Shown piece after piece: positions 27,097-36,709 of a DNA stretch of 64,000 nt. The stretch's first letter is position 1, and every line of letters begins with the position of its first letter. A model generated the notes under the pieces. That model saw nothing but the letters and a program-made list of their open reading frames with translations. It was not told the DNA's origin and searched no databases. Both the position numbers and the translations under genes were made by a program. Source of the DNA: Myroides odoratimimus (GTDB lineage Bacteria > Bacteroidota > Bacteroidia > Flavobacteriales > Flavobacteriaceae); contig NZ_BCMQ01000004.1 in the NCBI RefSeq assembly GCF_001485415.1, forward strand, positions 186,001-250,000, given 5' to 3'.

Positions 27097-27147
27097 GTTG
27101 AATAATCGGTAAGGGAAAAAATGTCTTTTTCTTACCGATTATTCAAC
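27097..27147. repeat. 17-bp perfect inverted repeat upstream of the MocR gene
   Basis: The arms GTTGAATAATCGGTAAG (27097-27113) and CTTACCGATTATTCAAC (27131-27147) are perfect and separated by 17 nt. In neither direction does a T-run follow, so it is not a standard terminator. It sits between the RibD-like gene and the MocR gene, in the likely MocR promoter region. It may be an operator or a mobile palindromic unit. Confidence 0.7.
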
Positions 27148-27207
27148 TCTAATGTTGGCCAATAAGACAACTTATTATTTTTATATCAATTAGTGTCTAA
27201 TGTAATT

Positions 27208-27723
27208 TTAGCTTTTGGACTTAGTTAGATGTAATTGAAGAAAACCACTTCTTACTTTATGAGTTACAATATCAAATTTAGTGTTTAGTTTATCATACAA
27301 TCCTAAAAGATCACCATTCCCTATAATGATTGGGTTGATATTAAAGTAAATATCAGTTACGAGTTCTTTCTCTATAAAGGCGTTGTAAGTACCCGTTCCA
27401 CCACCAATAGCTAGTTCTGTAATTCCTTTTGTAGCCATATAGGTTATCGCTTCTTCAGGGCTATTAATAAAGGTGTAACCTTCTATAAGGGGATGTGTAT
27501 TATTAGAGAGTACAATTATTTCTATCCCCTTAAAAAGATCTTTAACCTTTTGAGGTGACTTTTGAAAGTTTTGAAAAGTCTTCATGCCAATAACTAAGTT
27601 CCCAATCTGATGTGCAAGTTCAAGGTAGAAACTTAAGGCCTCTGGTGTCAATTGGTAAGCAGGGTTGTCTGATAGAAATATTCTTCCATTGATAGAAATA
27701 TTTGCGATTAAGGATACTTTCAT
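27208..27723 (-). CDS. RibD C-terminal / dihydrofolate-reductase-like protein
   Basis: This 171-aa protein has the DHFR-like fold of the RibD C-terminal family: VSLIANISINGRI at the start, GNLVIGMKTFQNF, and IGGGTGTYNAFIEKELVTDIYF with a glycine-rich NADPH loop, then NPIIIGNGDLLG. Such stand-alone proteins are NADPH-dependent reductases of unknown substrate. It is divergent from an HxlR regulator gene (27810), an arrangement often seen for regulated reductases. Confidence 0.85.
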   Translation of the reverse strand: MKVSLIANISINGRIFLSDNPAYQLTPEALSFYLELAHQIGNLVIGMKTFQNFQKSPQKVKDLFKGIEIIVLSNNTHPLIEGYTFINSPEEAITYMATKGITELAIGGGTGTYNAFIEKELVTDIYFNINPIIIGNGDLLGLYDKLNTKFDIVTHKVRSGFLQLHLTKSKS

Positions 27724-27809
27724 TTGATTGTTTTTTAGAATTTCAACAAATCTAAGATGTGCTTCCTTTATATTTGCTATGACTTACCTCAAGGATAGTA
27801 ACTAAAACA

Positions 27810-28160
27810 ATGGCAACAAGAAAAAACGATACAGTATCTAAACAAACAATTTTAGCACTAAGAGATGCTATTGAATTACTTAGTGGCAAGTGGAAATTTT
27901 GTATTCTTAATCATCTACGTACTAATGGAGTAATGCGATTTAAAGACTTGCAAGAACACGCAAAGGGAATTTCTCCTAAGGTATTGTCTAAAGAACTGCA
28001 GGAGTTGGAGGATAATTTACTAATTACTAGAACGGTTAACTCAACCAAACCAATCACAGTATCTTATAGTCTTACTGAGCACGCTCTAGAGAGTTATCCT
28101 GTCTTAGAATCTTTAATAGAGTTTGGCCAAAAGCATAGAGATAAAATTAAAGATAAATAG
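27810..28160 (+). CDS. HxlR-family transcriptional regulator
   Basis: This 116-aa winged-helix protein has family blocks ELLSGKWKFCIL, RFKDLQEHAKGISPKVLSKEL and YSLTEHA. It has no N-terminal Cys; its single Cys is at the FCIL position. HxlR proteins commonly sense electrophiles or redox stress and control divergent oxidoreductase genes, here the RibD-like gene, 86 bp away. Confidence 0.9.
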   Translation: MATRKNDTVSKQTILALRDAIELLSGKWKFCILNHLRTNGVMRFKDLQEHAKGISPKVLSKELQELEDNLLITRTVNSTKPITVSYSLTEHALESYPVLESLIEFGQKHRDKIKDK

Positions 28161-28266
28161 TGTAAGTAATGTGATTAACGATACATTAAATAGTGAAGGA
28201 TAAAGGTACTTGTCATCAAAAGGAGGGAGGTACTTCTTTTTTGAAGATTTAAAAATATGTGTGAAT

Positions 28267-29142
28267 ATGGCTGTATTTATAACCCTTGATAATGTTTATA
28301 AACTATATGATCTTGATGCGGCAAGGAAGATAGATGGTATTGTTGTTTTTCATCAATACAGTAAGACAAATCAAAACTATAAGAAACATAGTCGTCTATT
28401 TGAAGGACTGTTGTTAGGTGTTGTATTAAAAGGATCAATGAAAGCTCAGATACACTTTTCTGAGTATGAAGTCAAAGAGGGAGATGTCGCTGTTATACCT
28501 CCACAGGTTATGATAGAGACAAAGTCTTTAAGTGAAGATGCAGAAATAGTAACTATTGGTCTTTCATTGGATTTTATTTCAACCTTTCCCATATTAAGAG
28601 AATTTGTAATGAATGATCAGATTCGTTGGCAACCGATTATAAGATTAGATCCCGAAGAGCTTCTCTTACAACAGGAGTTAATCAGGCTTATTGAAAAAGT
28701 ATACAATAAGAAGCAAAGTTCTAATAAAATAGAAATGCTCAAACATCTTGTTATGGCATTGATTAATTTGATTATCGAAAAATATCAAGATGTGCCTAAT
28801 ACTAAAAACCAAACGAAGAATCGAACACACGAAATCATCGATAACTTTTACTCTTTGGTATCTACATATGCTCACAAGCAACGAAATGTACAGTTTTATG
28901 CAGATAAACTACATTTAAGTACACAGTACCTCTCGTCGTTTCTAAAACAGAATACGGGTAAATCTACTTTGAAATGGATTGATCATGTATTAGTATTGCA
29001 TGCTAAAACATTGCTTAAATCATCAAGTTTATCAATAAAAGAGATTAGCAATGAATTAGAGTTCACAGACACTAGCGTGTTCTGTAGATACTTTAAACGA
29101 AATACAGGAATGTCTCCTAAGTTATATCGAGAGGAAGAGTAA
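28267..29142 (+). CDS. AraC-family transcriptional regulator
   Basis: This 291-aa protein has an N-terminal cupin-like sensing domain (LLGVVLKGSMKAQIHF, then EGDVAVIPP) and a C-terminal AraC double helix-turn-helix (YADKLHLSTQYLSSFLKQ, then IKEISNELEFTDTSVFCRYFKR, GMSPKLYR). I choose the ATG at 28267 (MAVFITLDN). A longer reading starts with TTG at 28210 and adds an unlikely head. It sits 80 bp before the TetA-like pump gene on the same strand and is a fair candidate to control it. Confidence 0.9.
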   Translation: MAVFITLDNVYKLYDLDAARKIDGIVVFHQYSKTNQNYKKHSRLFEGLLLGVVLKGSMKAQIHFSEYEVKEGDVAVIPPQVMIETKSLSEDAEIVTIGLSLDFISTFPILREFVMNDQIRWQPIIRLDPEELLLQQELIRLIEKVYNKKQSSNKIEMLKHLVMALINLIIEKYQDVPNTKNQTKNRTHEIIDNFYSLVSTYAHKQRNVQFYADKLHLSTQYLSSFLKQNTGKSTLKWIDHVLVLHAKTLLKSSSLSIKEISNELEFTDTSVFCRYFKRNTGMSPKLYREEE

Positions 29143-29222
29143 TATCAAGAGGCTTAGAAATAGTACCTAAAACCTCTTAAATCGTCAATACCCTGTTTTG
29201 TCACTCTGTTTACTTTTACCAC

Positions 29223-30431
29223 ATGAAAAAAACAGATAAAAAAGCAGCAGTAGGGTTTATATTTATTACCCTATTGCTAGATATAACAGGATGGGGTATC
29301 ATACTTCCTGTCGTTCCGAAACTGATTGGTGAATTTATTCAAGGTGATATTAGTGAAGCCGCTAAGTACGGTGGATGGCTTGGTTTCGCCTATGCATTTA
29401 CACAGTTTGTGTTTTCTCCCTTAGTAGGTAATCTTAGTGATAAGTATGGTAGACGACCTATTTTACTGATTTCTCTTTTTGGCTTTTCGATAGATTATAT
29501 CTTATTAGCTCTCGCACCTTCTATAGGATGGTTATTTGTAGGTCGTATTATAGCAGGACTGACAGGAGCTAGTATTTCTACAGCAAGTGCATACATTGCT
29601 GATATATCTACTGATGAGAACAGAACAAAGAACTTCGGGGTAATAGGAGCTGCTTTTGGTTTAGGGTTTATAATAGGGCCTGTTTTAGGAGGTTTATTAG
29701 GACATTATGGAGCGCGAGTGCCTTTTTATGTAGCAGCTGTATTATGTCTTCTGAATTTCCTTTACGGGTATTTTATGCTTCCTGAGAGTCTAGATAAGAG
29801 TAAGAGAAGGTCATTTGAGTGGAAACGTGCTAATCCGATTGGTTCTTTTCAGTTTTTATTTAAACATCCTAAAATCTCCAATCTAGTATTTGCTTTAGTG
29901 TTCGTCTATATTGGACTACATGCAGTTCAGAGTAATTGGCATTTCTTTACGATGTATAAGTTTAGTTGGACAGAAAGGCTAGTGGGTATCTCATTAGGGA
30001 TATTAGGATTGTTAATTGGATTGGTACAAGGAGTATTGATTAGATGGAGTGCGCCTAAATTAGGAGAGCAAAAAAGTATCTATTTAGGGCTTTTATTTTA
30101 TGCATTAGGACTATTATTGTTTGCTTTTGCAAATCAAGGATGGATGATGTTAGTCTTTTTAATACCGTATTCTTTAGGGGGAATTTGTGGCCCTTCTCTT
30201 CAAGCCTTAATTAGTAAAAGTGTACCTTCTGATCAACAAGGTGAGTTACAAGGAGCCTTAACAAGTTTAGTGAGTGTTACTTCTATAATAGGTCCACCTG
30301 TTATGACTAACTTATTCTATTATTTCACTCACGAGAGTGCACCTTTTGAGTTTTCAGGAGCTCCATTTTTATTAGCGTCGCTATTGATGTTTATCAGTGC
30401 AGTGTTTATCTATTATAGTTTTAAAAAATAA
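29223..30431 (+). CDS. TetA-like MFS drug efflux transporter
   Basis: This 402-aa protein has twelve membrane helices and is of the TCR/Tet MFS group. Antiporter motif A is NLSDKYGRRPILL between helices 2 and 3. Motif B-like GRIIAGLTGAS and motif C-like GAAFGLGFIIGPVLGG are also present. It begins with an LLLDITGWGIILPVVP helix typical of TetA proteins. Whether it exports tetracyclines or other compounds is open. It is expected to act in the inner membrane by proton exchange. Confidence 0.9.
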   Translation: MKKTDKKAAVGFIFITLLLDITGWGIILPVVPKLIGEFIQGDISEAAKYGGWLGFAYAFTQFVFSPLVGNLSDKYGRRPILLISLFGFSIDYILLALAPSIGWLFVGRIIAGLTGASISTASAYIADISTDENRTKNFGVIGAAFGLGFIIGPVLGGLLGHYGARVPFYVAAVLCLLNFLYGYFMLPESLDKSKRRSFEWKRANPIGSFQFLFKHPKISNLVFALVFVYIGLHAVQSNWHFFTMYKFSWTERLVGISLGILGLLIGLVQGVLIRWSAPKLGEQKSIYLGLLFYALGLLLFAFANQGWMMLVFLIPYSLGGICGPSLQALISKSVPSDQQGELQGALTSLVSVTSIIGPPVMTNLFYYFTHESAPFEFSGAPFLLASLLMFISAVFIYYSFKK

Positions 30432-30474
30432 GCGTGGGGTATTGTGAAAAATATTTTAGATAGTAATCATGATT

Positions 30475-31167
30475 TTAAGACAATTTAATAATAAGCAGCC
30501 CAAGCAATACACTGACTACGAGGATGCCACTTATGATAAGTACTCCTTGTCCTATATGCTTCATATATCTTTTTCCATCAAAGGTGAAGTCTTGAGGATG
30601 AATACTAAACTCTTTAAATATAGAAGGGTCTATTTTTAAATCAGGTCTAAAGCGAACAATACCTTCTATAAACTTTGCTCTTAACGCTCTTGCATTTTTG
30701 ATTTGATATACGCTCCCAACATCTGCGCCGTCAAATACAACTTCAGTTTGAACGCCGTCTATTCCTACAGCTAGCCTCCATGTCTTATTTACAGGTACTA
30801 AGTATACGTCATAGTACTCTGAACGGTAAGAATGCCCTAATTGATCATAAAGAATTTCAGCAGTACTTCCATCTTTTTTAGAAAAGTGGATACCTTGATC
30901 ATCTATTTTTATATTTCTTATGGCTACAGCCATTTTACTTTTTATATAACGATAAAAGCGATATAATACTATAGCCCATATAGGATAGTAGAATAGACCT
31001 ATAATGACCAATGTCTTGATCTGCGTTGATACCAATAAGGGCAACAAAGCCAGTAAGATAAATAAGCTCACTAGCAGCGCACCTCCAGAAATATTGAAGA
31101 TCCAAGTAAGTAGTACATTATCCTTAGAGTATAGTGGTAAAAAATCTTTTTGACAATTCTTTTGCAT
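30475..31167 (-). CDS. Membrane protein with PH-like soluble middle, unknown function
   Basis: This protein is about 230 aa, with two N-terminal helices (about 25-75), a soluble beta-rich middle (IDDQGIHFSKKDGSTAEILYD and EVVFDG, like bacterial PH-type domains) and one C-terminal helix (LIISGILVVSVLLGLLII). I prefer the start MQKNCQ (31167) to the longer MLFLYIRR reading (31191). It is convergent with the MFS gene and stands alone. I cannot name a function. Confidence 0.7.
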   Translation of the reverse strand: MQKNCQKDFLPLYSKDNVLLTWIFNISGGALLVSLFILLALLPLLVSTQIKTLVIIGLFYYPIWAIVLYRFYRYIKSKMAVAIRNIKIDDQGIHFSKKDGSTAEILYDQLGHSYRSEYYDVYLVPVNKTWRLAVGIDGVQTEVVFDGADVGSVYQIKNARALRAKFIEGIVRFRPDLKIDPSIFKEFSIHPQDFTFDGKRYMKHIGQGVLIISGILVVSVLLGLLIIKLS

Positions 31168-31191
31168 TCGTCGAATATACAAAAAAAGCAT

Positions 31192-31674
31192 AAAAGGAGA
31201 CTTTTTGAAGTGTTTTTTGTTGAATAATTTAAGTGGTCAGTAGTAATAACTATTGGATAAATTCCTCGGATTATTTCAGTGATAACTATTCCTAAGTATA
31301 TAAGAGAGAAGAATTACTTTTTGTTAGATAAAATCTCTTTTGATTGTATACAAGAATATAATAACGAGAGGATAGTTATTTTAATAATGATAAAATTATG
31401 CTAATAAAAAAGTTGTATATATTTGATGTTTAAATGTTTTATATTTATTTGATTAAATAAGTGTGTTTATTTCTTATTTTATAAGAATTTTGTATTTAAA
31501 AATAGGTGCAATAAAAAAGAGTGGGTGATTAGAAAAAAAGAACTAATGAATAAGCTAGGTTTAGAAGAAAAACGAAATATTAGACAAGAAAGAAACTTTT
31601 CAGAATCCTATAGGTATAGGATTGAAGAAGTAAATATGGTTCAAAAAATCTACTCTGATATGAGAGGTCGTAAA
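31192..31674. other. AT-rich stretch before the TonB receptor
   Basis: No RNA or regulatory site stands out. The last 150 bases (from GTG at 31525) are an open frame continuous with the receptor, giving 50 charged residues (MNKLGLEEKRNIRQERN and so on) before its signal peptide. That is either chance or a displaced upstream coding piece. Confidence 0.5.
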
Positions 31675-34032
31675 ATGATTTTGAAAAGCACATTATTGTT
31701 CTTTCTTTTTTTATCACCTTTCTTTTTGTTTTCACAAACTAAAATAAAAGGACAAGTTCTTACTACAGACAGTAATTCTATTGAATTTGCAACAGTATTA
31801 TTACTAACTAAAGAGGGGAAGCTATTAAAATCCGATATTTCTGATGAGAATGGATTCTTTCAAATAGAAGAAGAACAAGGGGAATACCTATTTAAAATAG
31901 CCTATTTAGGAAATGAACTTTTTGAAAAAGAAATTAACATAAAAGAGAATGTTGATTTAGGAGTGATTAGAATCGACTATGGAACTGAATTGAAAGAAAT
32001 AATGATAGAGTCGAAGCTTAAAATGAAAAAGAACTTCGATAAATATGAAGTGACTAATATTTCCAATTCAATATTAGCCAAAAATAAATCAACACTAGAG
32101 TTTCTAAATACTGTTCCTATTGTAAATGTTGCTCCAGATGGTAAATCGGTTAAGATTAAAAATAGCAAGAGTGTATCGATTCTGATCAATGGTAGAAATG
32201 TAGGAGGGAATGATGTTGCATTGAGTATGTTACAGTCTATCCCTGCAGTAGATATAAAGAAAATTGAAGTGATAGAGAATCCTGGGAGTAGTTATAGGGC
32301 TGGTGATAATGGAATCATCAATGTGATTGTAAACAAAACAAAGGAACAGCCTTTTAAAGTAGTTTTAAATGCTAAGTCTACACAATCATTCTATAATACA
32401 CAAGACGGTTCAGCATACCTTGCTTTCTCTAAAGATAAATGGGCAGTCACTTCTGGAGTCAAATTAGAAAATTCTAAAAATAAAGCATATAGATATGATT
32501 CTTATATTGACTTTAAAAGTAATGACGAAACTCAAATAGAAAATAATGCTATTACAAAAGGAACAAATTATACTCCTTATGTAAATATTGATTACACTCT
32601 TAGCAAAAATCAGACTATAGGTATGAGTTTTAGCTCTAGGTTCAGTAATAACGAAACCAATAGAGACATTGTTAGTTCTTATTACAATGTAACAAACAAC
32701 CAATTAGATTCCTTGAATATTGCAAAAAATAAAGATAAAATAAGTAATTACCATGTAGTATATTATAATTTGAATCATAAGATTGTATTAGATACTTTAG
32801 ATAGTAATATAAGTTCAGATTTTAACTATTATAATTCTAGGAATAATAGAGATATGTTTAATACGTTCTCTTACGCGAATGACATAGAAAAGAGGTTTCT
32901 ACAAAATCCTGACAATACTACTGAGTTAATAGAGTTTAAGACAGATTATGAGAAAAACTTCAAAGATAGTAGTAAGCTGACTACGGGGATTAATTATTCT
33001 AAGAGTAATATTCAAAGTGACAATTTTTTTGGGAATTACAATGGTGTTGAATATGTATCTGATGATAGGCAAACTAATGTGTTTAAATATAAAGAAGACT
33101 ACTTTGCTTTATTCGCGAATTACCGTAAGTTGTTTTCAGAATCTTTTGGTTTGCTTATTGGTTTGCGTTATGAATATTTATCAGCAAAAGGTACTTTAAA
33201 ATCAGATTCTGAAACTGTAAAAATAAGTAATTCAAACTTGTTTCCATCTTTAGCCCTTTTGTATGGAATAAATGACGAGCACCAATTGACTCTAAATTTT
33301 GCTAGTTCTATAACTCGTACTCCTTATAGCAATCTTAATCCGTTTATATATATAAACTCACCGAATTCAATTAGGGTGAATAACCCTTACCTTAAAAATA
33401 CTAAAAAATCATTTGTAGGCTTGACTTATACCTTTTTTGATGATTATAATTTAGAATTAGGTTATGCGAAGACCCATAATCTATTTAATAATTTTGATGC
33501 TGTAATTGATAATGTCATTGTGAATACGATAGATAATTTTGGAAACGGAGACGGGTATGGAGGTAATTTCTATTTTAATAAGAATCTCTTTAAGAACCAT
33601 TGGAGTTTTTCGTTTAGTATGTCTTTAGAGATGTATAAAGTTAGAGGAGAGTATAATAATATTCCAGTAAAAATTGACAATACAAACTTTTATTTCAACA
33701 TTAAAAACAACCTGTTTTTTGACAAGAAAAAGAACACTGTTTTAACCTTAACTTACGGTTATGACAATGGCTTCGAGGATATATTCGGTAAAGTGAATGC
33801 TCAACACTCTCTTAACCTTGATTTAGGAAGATCGTTTAATGATTTTTACGTAAGTATCGGAGCGTATGACTTATTGAAGCCAGATACTAATATGAGGTTT
33901 AGTAATTCTGCTTATAGCTTTAATAAAAAGCAAGAATATTTTAAGAGCTATTTTATAAGTATGAGATATACATTAGGAAATAAGAGAATAAAGAATGTAA
34001 TTTCAAAAGAACAAAATGAACGATTAAATTAA
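31675..34032 (+). CDS. TonB-dependent receptor-like outer membrane protein
   Basis: This protein is about 785 aa from the ATG at 31675, where a signal peptide (FFLFLSPFFLFSQ) begins. Domains in order: a carboxypeptidase-D-regulatory-like beta sandwich (about 20-100; KGQVLTTDSNSIEFATVLLL), a plug (IPAVDIKKIEVIENPGSSYRAGDNGIINV) and a large beta-barrel ending in SMRYTLGNKR. It belongs to the outer-membrane beta-barrel receptor group of Bacteroidota without a SusD partner. The protein ends in a short KNVISKEQNERLN tail rather than an aromatic terminal residue. The substrate is unknown. Confidence 0.85.
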   Translation: MILKSTLLFFLFLSPFFLFSQTKIKGQVLTTDSNSIEFATVLLLTKEGKLLKSDISDENGFFQIEEEQGEYLFKIAYLGNELFEKEINIKENVDLGVIRIDYGTELKEIMIESKLKMKKNFDKYEVTNISNSILAKNKSTLEFLNTVPIVNVAPDGKSVKIKNSKSVSILINGRNVGGNDVALSMLQSIPAVDIKKIEVIENPGSSYRAGDNGIINVIVNKTKEQPFKVVLNAKSTQSFYNTQDGSAYLAFSKDKWAVTSGVKLENSKNKAYRYDSYIDFKSNDETQIENNAITKGTNYTPYVNIDYTLSKNQTIGMSFSSRFSNNETNRDIVSSYYNVTNNQLDSLNIAKNKDKISNYHVVYYNLNHKIVLDTLDSNISSDFNYYNSRNNRDMFNTFSYANDIEKRFLQNPDNTTELIEFKTDYEKNFKDSSKLTTGINYSKSNIQSDNFFGNYNGVEYVSDDRQTNVFKYKEDYFALFANYRKLFSESFGLLIGLRYEYLSAKGTLKSDSETVKISNSNLFPSLALLYGINDEHQLTLNFASSITRTPYSNLNPFIYINSPNSIRVNNPYLKNTKKSFVGLTYTFFDDYNLELGYAKTHNLFNNFDAVIDNVIVNTIDNFGNGDGYGGNFYFNKNLFKNHWSFSFSMSLEMYKVRGEYNNIPVKIDNTNFYFNIKNNLFFDKKKNTVLTLTYGYDNGFEDIFGKVNAQHSLNLDLGRSFNDFYVSIGAYDLLKPDTNMRFSNSAYSFNKKQEYFKSYFISMRYTLGNKRIKNVISKEQNERLN

Positions 34033-34098
34033 TAATAGAAGATAGTCTAGGTATTGATTAATTTATATTGAGACTTGAGATAATATGATATTTATACG

Positions 34099-34138
34099 AA
34101 AGAAGCTGCTTCAATAGATCTATTGAAGCAGCTTCTTT
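34099..34138. terminator. Bidirectional terminator, 40-bp perfect palindrome
   Basis: The palindrome has 20-base arms with no loop spacer (centre AATAGATCTATT), and T-runs or A-runs at its edges. It lies between the convergent TonB receptor and PTS-IIC-like genes. Confidence 0.85.
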
Positions 34139-34213
34139 ATATATTTACTTTCCTACACAAAATAGAGTAGAGGTAGATGGTATTCTCCTTGTGTATAGTA
34201 CATTATTCTTAGA

Positions 34214-35230
34214 TTAAAATATTTTCATATCACCATCTTTTATCCACTGTTTCTTTTTCATGATATAGTAGATTAGGTATGACAAAATCATAGGTAATAT
34301 AATCTGTAAACCTAGTATAGCCAATATAATGTAGGAAGTAGAGTAGGCCTCTTTCATGGCATTAAAGGTTCCTATCTGACCGACTAATCCACAGCTTCCC
34401 ATACCTGATTCTAATGCCGTATTTTGCATATCAAAGAACAAAATAGCTATTGGACCTAAAATAGCAGAGGCTAAGGTTGGTGGAATCCATATCTTCCAAT
34501 TCTTATAAATATTAGGGACTTGTAACATACTAGTACCGATACCCTGTGCTAGTACTCCCTTTAGCCCATTATCTTTATAACTGATAGTCGCAAAACCTAT
34601 CATTTGAGTACAGCAACCTATGGTCGCTGCTCCTGCTGCCAGCCCATCTAGTTGTAACATCAGGCATAAAGCTGCTGAAGAGATCGGTAAGGTTAGAACC
34701 ATACCCACTACCACAGCGATAACCATACCCATGATTAGAGGATTAGCCTCTGTAGAAAAGATGATAACCTGTCCAATCCATTGCATCAACTGATTAACAC
34801 TAGGGCCAATCCATTGTGCTAAAGCTACTCCTACTAAAACCGTGACTATTGGAGTTATCACTATATCTATCCTTGTTTCACCTGCTACGGCTTTCCCGAT
34901 TTCTACAGCAATAATAGTTGCGATAAACACACCTAATGGACCACCTAATTGATACGCTGCTACACCTACCACTGCAGATGAGAATAACACTAGTTGTGGC
35001 GCTCTTAAGCTATAGGCAATGGCTAATGCGATTACAGGGCCTGTCGCCTGGTTCGCAAATGGCCAAACGACCTCCTTTAAAAACGAAATACCAAATTCTT
35101 CTCCTATCGTCTTTAGAATAGTTCCTACTAGTAGAGTAGCGAATAACCCGTAGGCCATAGCCCCCATAGCATCGATAAAGTATCGTTTGCTTGAAATCTG
35201 TATATCTTTTCTTTGAAGAAATTGTTTCAT
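34214..35230 (-). CDS. PTS_EIIC_2-type permease-like membrane protein
   Basis: This 338-aa protein has about nine or ten membrane helices. It resembles the stand-alone PTS EIIC type 2 family: AMAYGLFATLLVGTIL near the start, the ALAIAYSLRAPQLVLFSS block, GCCTQMIGF, and NTALESGMGSCGLVGQIG. No EIIA, EIIB, HPr or EI gene is near. Members without partners are not proven phosphotransferase permeases and may transport by another mechanism. The substrate is unknown. Confidence 0.82.
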   Translation of the reverse strand: MKQFLQRKDIQISSKRYFIDAMGAMAYGLFATLLVGTILKTIGEEFGISFLKEVVWPFANQATGPVIALAIAYSLRAPQLVLFSSAVVGVAAYQLGGPLGVFIATIIAVEIGKAVAGETRIDIVITPIVTVLVGVALAQWIGPSVNQLMQWIGQVIIFSTEANPLIMGMVIAVVVGMVLTLPISSAALCLMLQLDGLAAGAATIGCCTQMIGFATISYKDNGLKGVLAQGIGTSMLQVPNIYKNWKIWIPPTLASAILGPIAILFFDMQNTALESGMGSCGLVGQIGTFNAMKEAYSTSYIILAILGLQIILPMILSYLIYYIMKKKQWIKDGDMKIF

Positions 35231-35353
35231 TAAGTCTTTAATTTAATAAAGCACCTATTATAAGGTACTATAATCGATGCGAAAGTATTAATAATTATAG
35301 TAGTAATGTTAATTTTATTCTTAAATTAGCATCTTTATTAACATATTTTATAA

Positions 35354-36709
35354 ATGAATATTTTTCATATATTTATTAAGACTATTAATTCAATAGTCTT
35401 AATATTCATCTTGTTACTTCCTTCTTCTATAATGGCTCAGTCACCCGTTATACTAGATAAGATTACAACATTGGATAGTTATAAGAAACTGTATGAAACG
35501 AATACTTTTGATCATAATAACAGTTACTTTAAGTCTAATGATAAAGGGCAGTGGAATAATATACCTATTAAGGAGGTATATTTTTATAAAGATTACTTTA
35601 TGTGTTCTATTGATACTTCAGTTAAAAATACAACTACTAAATTAATTGACTATTTAGAAAAAGTATATCCAAATAACTTAACAGTTGAGGAAATGTATTA
35701 TGAGCTTATTTATAAGGTTGCTACTCGTAACTTTACTATTGAGCTTACAGTAAAAGCAAAAACGAAAGAAGAAATAACGGAGGATACCAAGGGAAGAATG
35801 CAAATCACTTTCTCAAGAGTAGTTGATAACCCTATTGCTAATTTATCAGATGAATTAATGATAAATAAAGAGGGGCTTATTTGTCAGTTGTATGTAAACT
35901 GTAATAATGTTGTACCTAGTGTTTTAGTAAATGGTATCCCTATATTGTCAAAAAACGAGAAAGATAAGTATTCGTGTTATGAAACTATTGTACTTAACCC
36001 ATATATCCTAAATCCAGAGACACCTATTGACTTGTCCTTTGCCTTCACACCTGGTATTGATGATAAAGGTAATATCATGACGCATATTCCTAAAAAATCA
36101 AATGCTAGTGTAGCTATCGAATATGTCAATAGAAAAGGTGATATTATAGAAACTATAGATCTGTTTAACAATCAAGTTTATCTAATAGATACCATTGTAG
36201 AAAATCGCCAAATACAATACCATCATTATTATGGTACAAATGATTATACAAAGAAAGATATTAGATTTAATCATCAACTAAAACCTTTAGTGGATTATAA
36301 AGTTACAGGATGGTCTAAGGGAAAAAACCTTCGCAAAGAAAAGAATCTCGAAAAGCGAATCAAACAGTTCTATGCAGAGTACGCAGCCCTGATATTAGAT
36401 AAAAATCTTAATCAGATTACCCAACTACTATATGATTCGTTCTTAGAAAAATATACGTATAACTATAATAGTACTGAACAAAAATCATATCATGACTATG
36501 ACAATATGGAATATATGCTAGAACAATCTTTGAAGGTTGTAACCGCACAACAAACCAAACTGCATATCAGTAATGATGGAAAATTAGCTTACTTAGAAGC
36601 GCTAGATAAAACTTCATATTTAAAAGCAGTTGGTCTAAGTTATATAGAGAATATATCCTTTATGTTTTACATAGATCAGAATACAGACGAATTAAAAATT
36701 ATCCGATGA
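35354..36709 (+). CDS. Secreted protein of unknown function, first of a pair
   Basis: This 451-aa protein has a signal peptide ending SIMAQS (about residue 29). The rest is beta-rich (for example IDLSFAFTPGIDDKGNI) with a helical C-terminal region (about 325-360; KNLEKRIKQFYAEYAALIL), and no motif I recognise. The stop overlaps the start of the WG-repeat gene by 4 nt (ATGA), so the two are made together and probably act together in the periplasm or on the cell surface. Confidence 0.75.
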   Translation: MNIFHIFIKTINSIVLIFILLLPSSIMAQSPVILDKITTLDSYKKLYETNTFDHNNSYFKSNDKGQWNNIPIKEVYFYKDYFMCSIDTSVKNTTTKLIDYLEKVYPNNLTVEEMYYELIYKVATRNFTIELTVKAKTKEEITEDTKGRMQITFSRVVDNPIANLSDELMINKEGLICQLYVNCNNVVPSVLVNGIPILSKNEKDKYSCYETIVLNPYILNPETPIDLSFAFTPGIDDKGNIMTHIPKKSNASVAIEYVNRKGDIIETIDLFNNQVYLIDTIVENRQIQYHHYYGTNDYTKKDIRFNHQLKPLVDYKVTGWSKGKNLRKEKNLEKRIKQFYAEYAALILDKNLNQITQLLYDSFLEKYTYNYNSTEQKSYHDYDNMEYMLEQSLKVVTAQQTKLHISNDGKLAYLEALDKTSYLKAVGLSYIENISFMFYIDQNTDELKIIR

